DNA of 64,000 bases from CAZMGB01 sp964565775 (GTDB lineage Bacteria; Chloroflexota; Dehalococcoidia; DSTF01; JALHUB01). Shown here piece by piece: positions 56,358-64,000 of the stretch. The stretch spans positions 1 to 64,000 of the forward strand of contig CAZMGB010000001.1 in assembly GCA_964565775.1 (NCBI GenBank), in the 5' to 3' direction. Below the pieces are notes generated by a model. That model was not told the origin of the DNA. It searched no databases and saw only the letters and a program-made list of their open reading frames with translations. How positions within the stretch are numbered: the first letter of the stretch is position 1; the number at the start of each line of letters is the position of its first letter. Position numbers and translations under genes: made by a program.

Positions 56358-57749
56358 TTGAGACAACGTGAGCACTGGAAGAGCAGAAGCCGGACGCGGA
56401 GTATCTGCGTGATCGGCTGCGGCTACGTGGGGCTTGTGACGGCTTCCGGCTTCGCTACCGCTGGCCACTCCGTCATCGGCGTGGAGCGAGATCAGCTCCG
56501 CCTCTCCGCCCTGCGCTGCGGCAGGGTGCCGTTCCACGAGCCCGGCGTTGAGGAGCAGGTACGGGAGAACATGGCGCAAGCGAGGCTAGCCTTCACCGAC
56601 GAGTATGCGGCGGGTCTCCGCAGCGCCGACTTCGTGCTTCTTGCGGTCAACACCCCGGTCGACGAGACGGGGAAAGTAGACTTGACGGACTTCTGGCAGG
56701 CGGCCAACGACATGGTCCGGGCATCGGCGAACCGTCGACCGACTGTGATCGTCAAGAGCACCGTTCCCGTAGGTACGACTCAGGCGCTTGCGGCCTTCCT
56801 GAGCCGTCAGGCCGGGGGCAGCAGAGCCTGGCCTGTCGTGGCTAACCCGGAGTTCTTGACCGAGGGAAGCGCCCTGCGCGCCTTCCGCGAGAACCATCGC
56901 GTCGTCATCGGCAGCGACGATGAGGATGCGCTGGAAGACGTAGCTTCGCTCTATGCCACCTTTGACGCGCCAGTCATAAGGACGGATTCCGCGACCGCCG
57001 AACTTATCAAGTACGGCTCCAACGCCTTTCTGGCGACGAAGGTGTCGTTCATCAACGAGTTGGCCCATCTCTGCGAGCGGGCGGGCGCAGACGTGCGGAC
57101 TGTGGCGCGGGGCATGGGACTGGACCCCCGCATCGCGCCCTCGTTTCTACGGCCGGGGGTGGGCTTCGGCGGTAGCTGCCTCCCCAAGGACGCCCGCGCC
57201 CTTGCTCGCCTGGCGCGAGACGAGAGCATGGAGCTTCTCCTGGTGGAGGCGGCAATCGAGGCTAATCTCAGGCAGCGGCGGATGGTGACCCTGCGGCTCC
57301 GCGAGGAGCTTGGCTCGCTCAGAGGAAGGAGGGTCGCCCTCTGGGGCCTGGCGTTCAAACCCAACACCGACGACATCCGTGAGGCGCCGGCGGCGGACAT
57401 TATCGAGGCGCTTCTGGAAGATGGGGCCGAGGTCCGCGCTTACGACCCGATCGCCAACGACGTGATGAGGCAACGGCATCCGGAGGCGGTCTACGCTCCC
57501 GACGCCCTGAGCGCAGCCCGAGACTCCGACGCGCTGGTACTTCTGACGGAGTGGGACGAGTTCCGCTCGACTGACTTCGCGGAGCTGCGCCGTTGCATGC
57601 GGGGGAATGTGATCATCGACGGCCGCTATCTCTGGGAGCGAGGGCCGGTGGTGCGTGCGGGGCTCAGGTACGTGACGCTCACCCCTGAGGCGCCGAAGAG
57701 AGCTGGAGCGCCCGCGGCGTATGCGCTGTCGGGCAGCGGAGCCGACTAG
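56358..57749 (+). CDS. UDP-glucose/GDP-mannose dehydrogenase family
   Basis: 463 residues. Rossmann start ICVIGCGYVGLVTASGFA, central PEFLTEGSALRAF, catalytic Cys in GVGFGGSCLPKDARAL, and C-terminal LWGLAFKPNTDDIREAPA. It oxidises a nucleotide sugar to the uronate (UDP-glucuronate most likely). TTG start; no strong alternative. The next gene starts within 25 nt. Confidence 0.92.
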   Translation: MRQREHWKSRSRTRSICVIGCGYVGLVTASGFATAGHSVIGVERDQLRLSALRCGRVPFHEPGVEEQVRENMAQARLAFTDEYAAGLRSADFVLLAVNTPVDETGKVDLTDFWQAANDMVRASANRRPTVIVKSTVPVGTTQALAAFLSRQAGGSRAWPVVANPEFLTEGSALRAFRENHRVVIGSDDEDALEDVASLYATFDAPVIRTDSATAELIKYGSNAFLATKVSFINELAHLCERAGADVRTVARGMGLDPRIAPSFLRPGVGFGGSCLPKDARALARLARDESMELLLVEAAIEANLRQRRMVTLRLREELGSLRGRRVALWGLAFKPNTDDIREAPAADIIEALLEDGAEVRAYDPIANDVMRQRHPEAVYAPDALSAARDSDALVLLTEWDEFRSTDFAELRRCMRGNVIIDGRYLWERGPVVRAGLRYVTLTPEAPKRAGAPAAYALSGSGAD

Positions 57750-57771
57750 TCGGCGGCCGCGACACGAGTCC

Positions 57772-59397
57772 ATGAACCGATTGCTTTCGCTGGTGACACT
57801 TGTCGGCGCGCTGGCCCTCGTCGGTGCCCTGTTGGGCTACGTGCGCAACGGTGCCATCGCGTCGGTATTCGGCATCTCCGGGCCCTCAGATGCCTATTTC
57901 GTCGCTATTTTCCTACCGACGACCCTTCAGGTCATCCTCGTCTCCGGCTCCCTCGCGCCGGCCCTGGTCCATGCTTACATCGGATATCAGCAGGAGGGTC
58001 GCGCGCACGACGCGGTGATCACGCTCTCCACGGTACTGACGCTGCTGGCTTCGACCTTGGCGCTGTTCGTGGTGATCGGCGTCGTCTTCAGGCACCAGCT
58101 CGTAGCGGTTCTGGCGCCCGGGCTGTCGGAGGAGTCGGCGAAGCTGAGCGCGAACCTCATGCTCCTGACCCTGCCCTCGCTGCTGCTCATGGGCATAACG
58201 GCGCTGCTGGGACCTATCCTCAACGCCCACGACCGCTTTTTCGTGCCGGCGCTCGGGCCCGTCCTCTACAACCTCCTGACCGTCGGGCTGCTCCTGGCCG
58301 CCGAACGACACATCGGCGTAGGAGCGGCGGCACTTGGCGGCCTGGTGGGAGCGGCGCTGCACGTGGCGCTGCTCGTCGGCCTCATGCGACGCCGGGGCAT
58401 CGCTCTTTCGCCGGTCGTGAAGCTGCGCCATCCCGGCGCGCGAAAGGTGCTTCTGGACACGATGCCGGTGCTCGCGTACTTGCTCGTGGCCTACGCCACT
58501 CTCTGGCTGGAGCGATTCTTCGCATCGGGGCTGGAGACTGGCACAGTCTCTATCTTTGCCATCGCCGTCGCCATCTTCGCGCTGCCCAACACCGTCTTCA
58601 ACGGCGCACTGGGGACGGCGATCTATCCCACGCTGGTGCGTCAGAGCGCCGCCGGCGCGGCCGCCGCCGTCGAGCTGGTCGGCAGCGTCCTCTCGGCCAT
58701 GAGGCTCATCATGTTCGCACTCATCCCGGCAACTGTGTTGATGATTGTTGCCTCAACACCCTTGACTCGCATCGCGTACGGCCCGGGCGCGGTCGACGAC
58801 GCCAGCGTCCCTACCGGCGCGAAGGTTCTGGCCATCTACGGCGTCGGCCTCGTGGCGGTGGGCATCGCCGCGTTGCTTCAGCGGGTGATGTACGCCTCCG
58901 GCCGATTCACAACGCCGTTGAAGATCGAAATCGTCAACCTGGCGCTCTATGTGCCGCTGGCCGCCCTTCTGTCCTACTGGCTGGCGGGGGCAGGGCTGGC
59001 GCTGGCGCGAGCCGTTTCCTTCTTCCTCGTTGGCATCCTGTCACTCCTCGCCGTGTGGCAGATGGGTCTCCTGCCCCCGCTGCGGCAGGTCGCGCGGGAT
59101 GCGATGAAACCTCTTCTTGCGGCAGCAGTGATGGCTGTCACCTACCTGGCGCTGGCCCGGCTATCGGGAAGCGTCATCCCTGCCACGGACTACTCCTCGT
59201 TGCTGCTCGAACAGGCGTTTCTTGGCCTCGTCTGCGTGGCTGTCTATCTAGGGATCAGTGCCGTCCTCAGGATCGAAGAGATACCTCTCGACTGGCGACA
59301 TGTGCTCCGGCTCGCACGTCTGTGGAGCCGCCGCGAGCCAGCTTACGCCGTGCCCGAGACGGGCGGCCATACCTATGCCCCACAGGAGGAAGCTTGA
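57772..59397 (+). CDS. MurJ/MviN-type lipid-linked oligosaccharide flippase
   Basis: 541 residues with about 14 TM helices. N-terminal VRNGAIASVFGISGPSDAYF and FLPTTLQVILVSGSLAPALV match the MOP/MurJ signature. A ~20-residue cytoplasmic tail follows the last helix. In this locus it may flip the lipid-linked repeat unit rather than lipid II; both are possible. ATG at 57772. Confidence 0.88.
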   Translation: MNRLLSLVTLVGALALVGALLGYVRNGAIASVFGISGPSDAYFVAIFLPTTLQVILVSGSLAPALVHAYIGYQQEGRAHDAVITLSTVLTLLASTLALFVVIGVVFRHQLVAVLAPGLSEESAKLSANLMLLTLPSLLLMGITALLGPILNAHDRFFVPALGPVLYNLLTVGLLLAAERHIGVGAAALGGLVGAALHVALLVGLMRRRGIALSPVVKLRHPGARKVLLDTMPVLAYLLVAYATLWLERFFASGLETGTVSIFAIAVAIFALPNTVFNGALGTAIYPTLVRQSAAGAAAAVELVGSVLSAMRLIMFALIPATVLMIVASTPLTRIAYGPGAVDDASVPTGAKVLAIYGVGLVAVGIAALLQRVMYASGRFTTPLKIEIVNLALYVPLAALLSYWLAGAGLALARAVSFFLVGILSLLAVWQMGLLPPLRQVARDAMKPLLAAAVMAVTYLALARLSGSVIPATDYSSLLLEQAFLGLVCVAVYLGISAVLRIEEIPLDWRHVLRLARLWSRREPAYAVPETGGHTYAPQEEA

Positions 59398-59522
59398 GTG
59401 CGAAGGAGGCACCGCTCAGCCGCATGCGAACCGTCGTTCTCGTCGCCGGGGATCTCCGAGCAACAAAGGATGCTGGAAAGGGTGGCGGCGCTGACCGGCG
59501 TCACCTCCATGAGTAGGCCGCC

Positions 59523-60383
59523 ATGGTAGAGAAGCTAGAGCTGCCGGACGCCGCTTCCAAACACGTCGATACGCGACCGGTATGGAGCGCATTCTGGAGC
59601 TCAGTGCGGCCAGAGGAAGCGGATGTCTGGTACCACCTGGACGAAACGAAGTTCCGTTACCTGCTCCGATTCCTGCCGGCCCAGGGGAAGACCCTGGAAG
59701 TGGGCTGTGGCTCGGCGCGGGTTTCCCGATTCTTGAGCAGAGCGGGGTTCGATGCGACGGCGCTGGACTACGAGAAGGGCGCTTTGGAGTGTGCCTCGCG
59801 TGAGTTCGAGGCGTCAGGGCTGCGCAGCGCCTTGATCTTGGGGGACGGTGACCACCTTCCATTTCGCAGCGGTAGCTTCGACGTCGTGCTCTCCACCGGC
59901 CTCCTGGAGCACTTCGAGGACCCCTCTTCGATAGTACGAGAGATGGTGAGGGTCCTTCGTCCCGGCGGTGTCTTCTACTCGGACATCCTCCCCAAGAAGT
60001 TCTCGCTCCTCAGGTCTCTCGACTTCCTTCGGCGCAATCGTCCGGAGCTGTTCGAGCGGCCGTTCACCAGGCACGAGATCATCGCGCTGTTGACAGGGGC
60101 GGAGCTGGGCGACATTACGGTCTTTGCCGCCGGGGTCTTCCCCCCGCGCCTTCCTCTCGTGGAGCACTGGCGGTGGACGAGGCGGCTCCAGAACCGCGTC
60201 GCGGCGGTCAGCAGCCGGCTCGGCCCGTATCTCGACAGTACCAGGGTGGCCGACCTCCTGGGAGTCTATTACTTTGCTTGCGCGCGCAAGCCCAGGCTCC
60301 CTCTGGGGGAGGCGGCGGAGGCGCGGCGGGGTATCGCGCCCCTCAAGCGTGACCTATCGCGAGAGGGGGCCAAGGCGTCATGA
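59523..60383 (+). CDS. Class I SAM-dependent methyltransferase
   Basis: 286 residues: TLEVGCGSARVSRFLSRAGF, LPFRSGSFDVVLSTGLLEHF, VLRPGGVFYSDILPKKF. The C-terminal half is rich in basic residues. A 125-nt gap separates it from the flippase; its stop overlaps the next start as ATGA. Likely a glycan or lipid O-methyltransferase. Confidence 0.86.
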   Translation: MVEKLELPDAASKHVDTRPVWSAFWSSVRPEEADVWYHLDETKFRYLLRFLPAQGKTLEVGCGSARVSRFLSRAGFDATALDYEKGALECASREFEASGLRSALILGDGDHLPFRSGSFDVVLSTGLLEHFEDPSSIVREMVRVLRPGGVFYSDILPKKFSLLRSLDFLRRNRPELFERPFTRHEIIALLTGAELGDITVFAAGVFPPRLPLVEHWRWTRRLQNRVAAVSSRLGPYLDSTRVADLLGVYYFACARKPRLPLGEAAEARRGIAPLKRDLSREGAKAS

Positions 60384-61846
60384 GAATCGCTTTCGTCACG
60401 CCAGAGGTGGGCCAGCAGGGCGCCACTCAAGCATGCACCGCTGCCATCATTGAGCGAGTGTCCTGCGAGCATGACGTGACCGTGTATACCCGTCGGATCG
60501 ACCTCAGCGCCGCGTCCGGGAGGGTGCGGACCGTGCGCGTCCCCTCGCTGGGGCGGCCGTTTCCCGCGCTCGCTCGATATCTGACGTTCCTCGCGCTCAG
60601 CAACCTGGCGCTGGCATGGGACAGGCGCGTCCGGGGCCGCCGCTATGACATCGTACACGCGACGGGTGGTGACTGCTTCCTGGCCGACGTCGTGACAGCG
60701 CACTACTGCCAGGCGGAGCGGCTGGCCCTGGCCAGGTCGGGGCGCATCTCCGTCGAGGGGAAGGGAAGGCTCGCGCCGCTGGATATCCTGTCTCAGTGGC
60801 TCTACATGCCCATCGTGTCGGCCATCGAGCGGCTGATCTACGGGCGGCGCCGCGTCCGGGCCGTGATCGCTGTCTCTCGAGGCGTCGGCCGCGATATCGC
60901 CCGTCACTACGGCACGAAGGCGCCGATCCTGACTATCCCGAACGGCGTCGACTTGAAGCGTTTCCACCCTCGGAACAGGGCTCGCTGGCTGAAGAAGACG
61001 CGAGCCGACCTGGGCCTGGCGCCAGACAGCTTCGTCCTCTGCTTCTTGGGGGGCGACTGGGGCCGCAAAGGGCTCGCGACAGCGATTGGGGCGCTGAGCC
61101 ACCTGCCCGATGTCCAGGCGTCCCTGATAGTCGTCGGCCGCGGCGACCAGACGCTCTACCTGCGCCTGGCCGAGCAGTTGGGCGTTGCCGGGCGCGTTCG
61201 CTTCGTTGGTCAGACCAGCACCCCGGAGCGATACCTCGCCGCCGCCGACGCCTTCGTCTTCCCCTCTTCCTACGAGGCCTTTTCGGTTGCCGTGCTGGAG
61301 GCTGCGGCGGCCGGACTGCCGCTGTTGGTCACCCGCATCAACGGCACTGAAGAACTGGTCACGGATAGCATCAATGGCTTCTTCATAGCCCGCCATCCCG
61401 AGGACCTTGCGATTAAGGTTCGGACGCTCGCCGGGGATGGAGCCCTGGCCGACCGCATGGGGCGGGCCGCCCGCGCCACCGTCGAGACTGGCTACGAGTG
61501 GCAGACCATCGCCAAGCGCACACTTGATGTGTACGAGCGCTTGCGCGCGAGCTTGCCTCTCCGTCTTCGGCGCACGTGGAGCGTGTACCTTCTGGGGAGG
61601 GGCCGCAAGCCCCGCCTGGAAAGGGCAGAAGGGAAGCGGGCGGAGGAACACCATGTGCGGCATTTGCGCCACCTACGGCATCGACGACCCGGCACCGCTG
61701 GAGCGCATGACGGCGGCTATGGTCCACCGGGGCCCCGACGACGGCGGGACCTCGTTCGACGGAACGGTGGGCCTCGGAGTCCGGCGTCTGAGCATAATCG
61801 ATCTCAGCGACGGCGGAAAGCAGCCCATCTCAAACGAGGACGGTAG
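60380..61846 (+). CDS. GT4 glycosyltransferase running 194 nt into asnB
   Basis: 488 residues. GT4 features: DIVHATGGDCFLADVVTAHY, LTIPNGVDLKRFHPRNRARW, LGGDWGRKGLATAIGALSHL and FPSSYEAFSVAVLEAAAAGL (the EX7E region). Family homology ends around residue 395-400 (LDVYERLRASLP). The frame continues without a stop through the asnB start and ends as an Arg/His-rich tail. That overlap is unusually long: either the original stop was lost or the sequence contains an indel. Confidence 0.85.
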   Translation: MRIAFVTPEVGQQGATQACTAAIIERVSCEHDVTVYTRRIDLSAASGRVRTVRVPSLGRPFPALARYLTFLALSNLALAWDRRVRGRRYDIVHATGGDCFLADVVTAHYCQAERLALARSGRISVEGKGRLAPLDILSQWLYMPIVSAIERLIYGRRRVRAVIAVSRGVGRDIARHYGTKAPILTIPNGVDLKRFHPRNRARWLKKTRADLGLAPDSFVLCFLGGDWGRKGLATAIGALSHLPDVQASLIVVGRGDQTLYLRLAEQLGVAGRVRFVGQTSTPERYLAAADAFVFPSSYEAFSVAVLEAAAAGLPLLVTRINGTEELVTDSINGFFIARHPEDLAIKVRTLAGDGALADRMGRAARATVETGYEWQTIAKRTLDVYERLRASLPLRLRRTWSVYLLGRGRKPRLERAEGKRAEEHHVRHLRHLRHRRPGTAGAHDGGYGPPGPRRRRDLVRRNGGPRSPASEHNRSQRRRKAAHLKRGR

Positions 61847-63605
61847 CGTCGTGGTCGCGTTCAACGGAGAGGTCTACAATCACCAGGAGCTCCGCCAGGG
61901 GCTGCTCGAGAAGGGTCATCGGTTCCGGGGCGCCAGCGATACAGAGGTCATCGTCCACCTCTACGAAGACATGGGGAGCGAGTGCCTCGGTCGGCTGCGT
62001 GGGATGTTTGGGCTGGCTCTCTGGGACCGACGGTCGGGCACGCTGCTGGCGGCGCGCGACCCTCTCGGCATCAAGCCCCTGTACTGGGCTCGGGTCGGTC
62101 GGGGGTTCATCCTTGCCTCCGAACTGACGGCGCTGATGGCCTCGGGGCTTGTGGAGCGCCGGCTCAATATGGAGGCTTTGAGCCACTACCTGGCCTTCGG
62201 CAGCGTGCCAGCGCCCCTCACTGTGTGGCAGGGAGTCACGAGCCTGATGCCGGGCGAGAGCATGGTTCTCCGTGACGGGACGGCCCGCCGCGAACGCTTC
62301 TGGGGAATGGCGGCGACCGCCGATAGCCAGGTGGCAGACCCGCGGGAGGCTCCTCGCATCGTGCGAGCGCTCCTGGAGGAGTCGGTACGTCTCCACATGA
62401 TGGCGGACGTGCCCGTCGGCGCCTTCCTGAGCGGCGGAGTCGACTCGTCATTGCTGGTGGCGCTGGCGAGCCGTTGCACCCCCCGCCGCATTCACACCTT
62501 CACAGTGGGCTTCCCTGACGCGCAACCAGGGATGGACGAGCGCGGCTACGCCCGACCGGTGGCCGATCTCTACGGCACCGAGCATACGGAAGTGCCCATC
62601 ACGGGCGGCGATGCGGCGGCTGCGCTCCCTCACTTCGTCGAGCACCTGGACCAGCCGTCCGTGGATGCTCTGAACACCTATCTGGTGTCGCGGGCCGCGG
62701 CGGGGCGGGCCAAGGCGGCCCTCTCCGGCCTCGGCGGCGACGAGCTTTTCGGCGGCTACAGCACCCTCAAGTTCGCCCGGCTCGCCGCGCGCTTCAGGCC
62801 CCTCAGCAGGAGGCTGCCGGCAACGATCAGACAGGCTGCGTCTCGTATTGACGAAAGCGCACCCCTCGTGCTGCGCTCCGCCTGGCCCTGGCGCGTGGGC
62901 GTTGCTGCTCTGGGCGGCCTGCCGAACGCAGCGGAGCAGTACGCACGGGTTCGCTTCCTCTTCGACGACCAGGAGAGGCCCCGTCTACTTTCTGACGATT
63001 TCATCCAGGCCGCCGGGGAGGCCTCCTCCCGCGCCCTCCTTGCCTTCTCCCAGATAGATGCGCCCGGGGAACCGGCCGCGCGTATGGCATACCTGGACCT
63101 CACCCATTACATGGCGGACACGCTCCTGCGGGACACCGACGTCATGAGCATGAGCCACTCGCTGGAGGTACGAGTGCCGTTCCTGGACCTGCCCATGCTC
63201 GAGGCCGTGCTGGCCATGCCGGCGGATGTGCGCTGGGGGTCCAACGGTCAGTCCAAGCACCTCCTGCGATCCGCTTTCGGCGACTTGCTGCCAGGAGCAG
63301 TCACTTCGCGGCGCAAGATGGGCTTTGGGCTGCCCATGGATGACTGGCTGAGGCAGCCGGAGTTGCGGACGGTGGTGGAAGATTGCCTCTCGCCGCCGTC
63401 TGTGGCGCGCCGCGGCCTGCTGCGGCCGGAGGCGGTACGGCGAGTGATCCGCCAGTTCTACAACGGGCCTCGCCTCCACCGAAACACCGGCCACCTGTGG
63501 CAGCGGCTGTGGCTGTTGGTAGTGCTGGAGCTGTGGCTGCGGCGGCACCTCGACCGGGCGGGAAGCGAGCCGGCGCGCTGCCCAAGCGGGGAGACGACGG
63601 TATGA
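61653..63605 (+). CDS. asnB: Asparagine synthase-like amidotransferase
   Basis: 650 residues. The start is fixed by the N-terminal nucleophile Cys: MCGICATYG. Glutaminase features: RGPDDGGTSF, NEDGSVVVAFNGEVYNHQEL. Synthase domain: SGGVDSSLLVALASRC PP-loop and GLGGDELFGGYST. GGAGG site 61642. It may amidate a uronic acid of the polymer, as in related loci, rather than make free asparagine. Confidence 0.92.
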   Translation: MCGICATYGIDDPAPLERMTAAMVHRGPDDGGTSFDGTVGLGVRRLSIIDLSDGGKQPISNEDGSVVVAFNGEVYNHQELRQGLLEKGHRFRGASDTEVIVHLYEDMGSECLGRLRGMFGLALWDRRSGTLLAARDPLGIKPLYWARVGRGFILASELTALMASGLVERRLNMEALSHYLAFGSVPAPLTVWQGVTSLMPGESMVLRDGTARRERFWGMAATADSQVADPREAPRIVRALLEESVRLHMMADVPVGAFLSGGVDSSLLVALASRCTPRRIHTFTVGFPDAQPGMDERGYARPVADLYGTEHTEVPITGGDAAAALPHFVEHLDQPSVDALNTYLVSRAAAGRAKAALSGLGGDELFGGYSTLKFARLAARFRPLSRRLPATIRQAASRIDESAPLVLRSAWPWRVGVAALGGLPNAAEQYARVRFLFDDQERPRLLSDDFIQAAGEASSRALLAFSQIDAPGEPAARMAYLDLTHYMADTLLRDTDVMSMSHSLEVRVPFLDLPMLEAVLAMPADVRWGSNGQSKHLLRSAFGDLLPGAVTSRRKMGFGLPMDDWLRQPELRTVVEDCLSPPSVARRGLLRPEAVRRVIRQFYNGPRLHRNTGHLWQRLWLLVVLELWLRRHLDRAGSEPARCPSGETTV

Positions 63606-64000
63606 AGCGAACGCTGCTCCTCGCCAGAGTGTTCCCGCCTCGCATGGGAGGAATCGAGGCGTTCATGGCGGAGCTGTACCAGCGTGCCGCCAGGCGAGGC
63701 CTGCCAGTGCGGGTGCTCACTCCTTGGGAGCCCGGCGCGGAGGCGTTCGACGCCGCGAGCCCGCTGAACGTAGTGCGGTTCAGCAAGCCGCCTCTGCTCC
63801 GCGACCGCTTCTATGGGCCAGTCGCTCCGATGCTGCTGGCGGCTATGTTGCAGGTCAAGAAGTTCCGTCCAGTCGAGATCCATTGCGACCAGCTCGACAG
63901 CGCCATCGTAGGCCTGCTGCTGAAGAGAATGTGGGGCATCCCGTATATGACCTTCACGCACGGGATGGAGGTGACCGACGGCCGGTTCCGGTGGCTCCGC
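63602..64000 (+). CDS. GT4 glycosyltransferase, 3' end outside window
   Basis: At least 133 residues visible: MKRTLLLARVFPPRMGGIEA, the typical GT4 opening, then VRVLTPWEPG and THGMEVTD. It starts at ATGA overlapping the asnB stop and is open to the window end. Likely a further sugar transferase of the locus. Confidence 0.82.
   Translation, partial: MKRTLLLARVFPPRMGGIEAFMAELYQRAARRGLPVRVLTPWEPGAEAFDAASPLNVVRFSKPPLLRDRFYGPVAPMLLAAMLQVKKFRPVEIHCDQLDSAIVGLLLKRMWGIPYMTFTHGMEVTDGRFRWLR

Noticed and set aside
60269..61672. A 467-codon minus-strand frame opposite the GT4 gene
   Set aside because: Shadow of a clear glycosyltransferase, with proline/arginine-biased composition.
1..64000. CRISPR array, rRNA, prophage or transposase
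   Set aside because: No regularly spaced direct repeats, rRNA-like sequence, phage structural genes or transposase motifs were seen.

Overview
The window is high-GC bacterial DNA and looks chromosomal. I see no rRNA, CRISPR array, phage structural genes or transposase. The best guess at the source is a Chloroflexota (Dehalococcoidia-like) or actinobacterial-grade monoderm. The reasons are GC-rich coding with frequent GTG/TTG starts, a sortase with an LPXTG-type substrate, a DUF4012 protein, GDP-heptose genes, CxxC zinc-ribbon proteins and lipoprotein-type solute-binding proteins. The phylum is inferred, not shown.

Region 1 (1-2.8 kb): the 3' part of a tRNA-Asp, followed on the minus strand by a decayed array of three Rhs core/tip cassettes. 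Two of them are followed by small membrane-protein genes placed like immunity genes. The array abuts the last codons of a destroyed histidine kinase. Region 2 (2.8-12.7 kb): secreted and lipoprotein genes, a PAP2 enzyme, an ABC-2 exporter, a broken PepSY gene and a MacB-like exporter with two ATPases. Three promoters here share CTTCAT-type direct repeats spaced mostly 11 bp apart, followed by a -10-like hexamer. Region 3 (12.7-19.1 kb): two ~194-bp direct repeats flank two DsrC-family genes without the usual cysteines, a TIGR02186-like protein, a TSUP (TauE/SafE) exporter and a two-component system.

Region 4 (19.2-38 kb): metabolic genes. These are a TlpA-like thioredoxin, an amidase, three tandem paralogous solute-binding proteins without permeases, a VOC protein, a DUF35/thiolase-like pair, a radical SAM protein, a methyltransferase, an acyl-CoA synthetase, and an alpha-galactosidase-galK-galT group. 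Region 5 (37.9-43 kb): a strong candidate for an undescribed ~135-145 nt structured RNA with its own promoter, a secreted protein, bS21, a zinc ribbon, a nuclease-like/phosphoribosyltransferase fusion and a DsbA fusion.

Region 6 (42.6-64 kb): a large co-directional cell-surface glycan locus. It holds methyltransferases, a tyrosine phosphatase, a Wzz/BY-kinase, a sortase with its LPATG substrate, DUF4012, all four GDP-D-glycero-alpha-D-manno-heptose enzymes (gmhB, hddC, hddA, gmhA), a phosphoglycosyltransferase-like protein with a degenerate active site, a methyltransferase-GT4 fusion, a UDP-sugar dehydrogenase, a MurJ/Wzx-type flippase, GT4 enzymes and an AsnB-type amidotransferase. Many of these genes are coupled by 4-base stop/start overlaps, as expected for one long operon.
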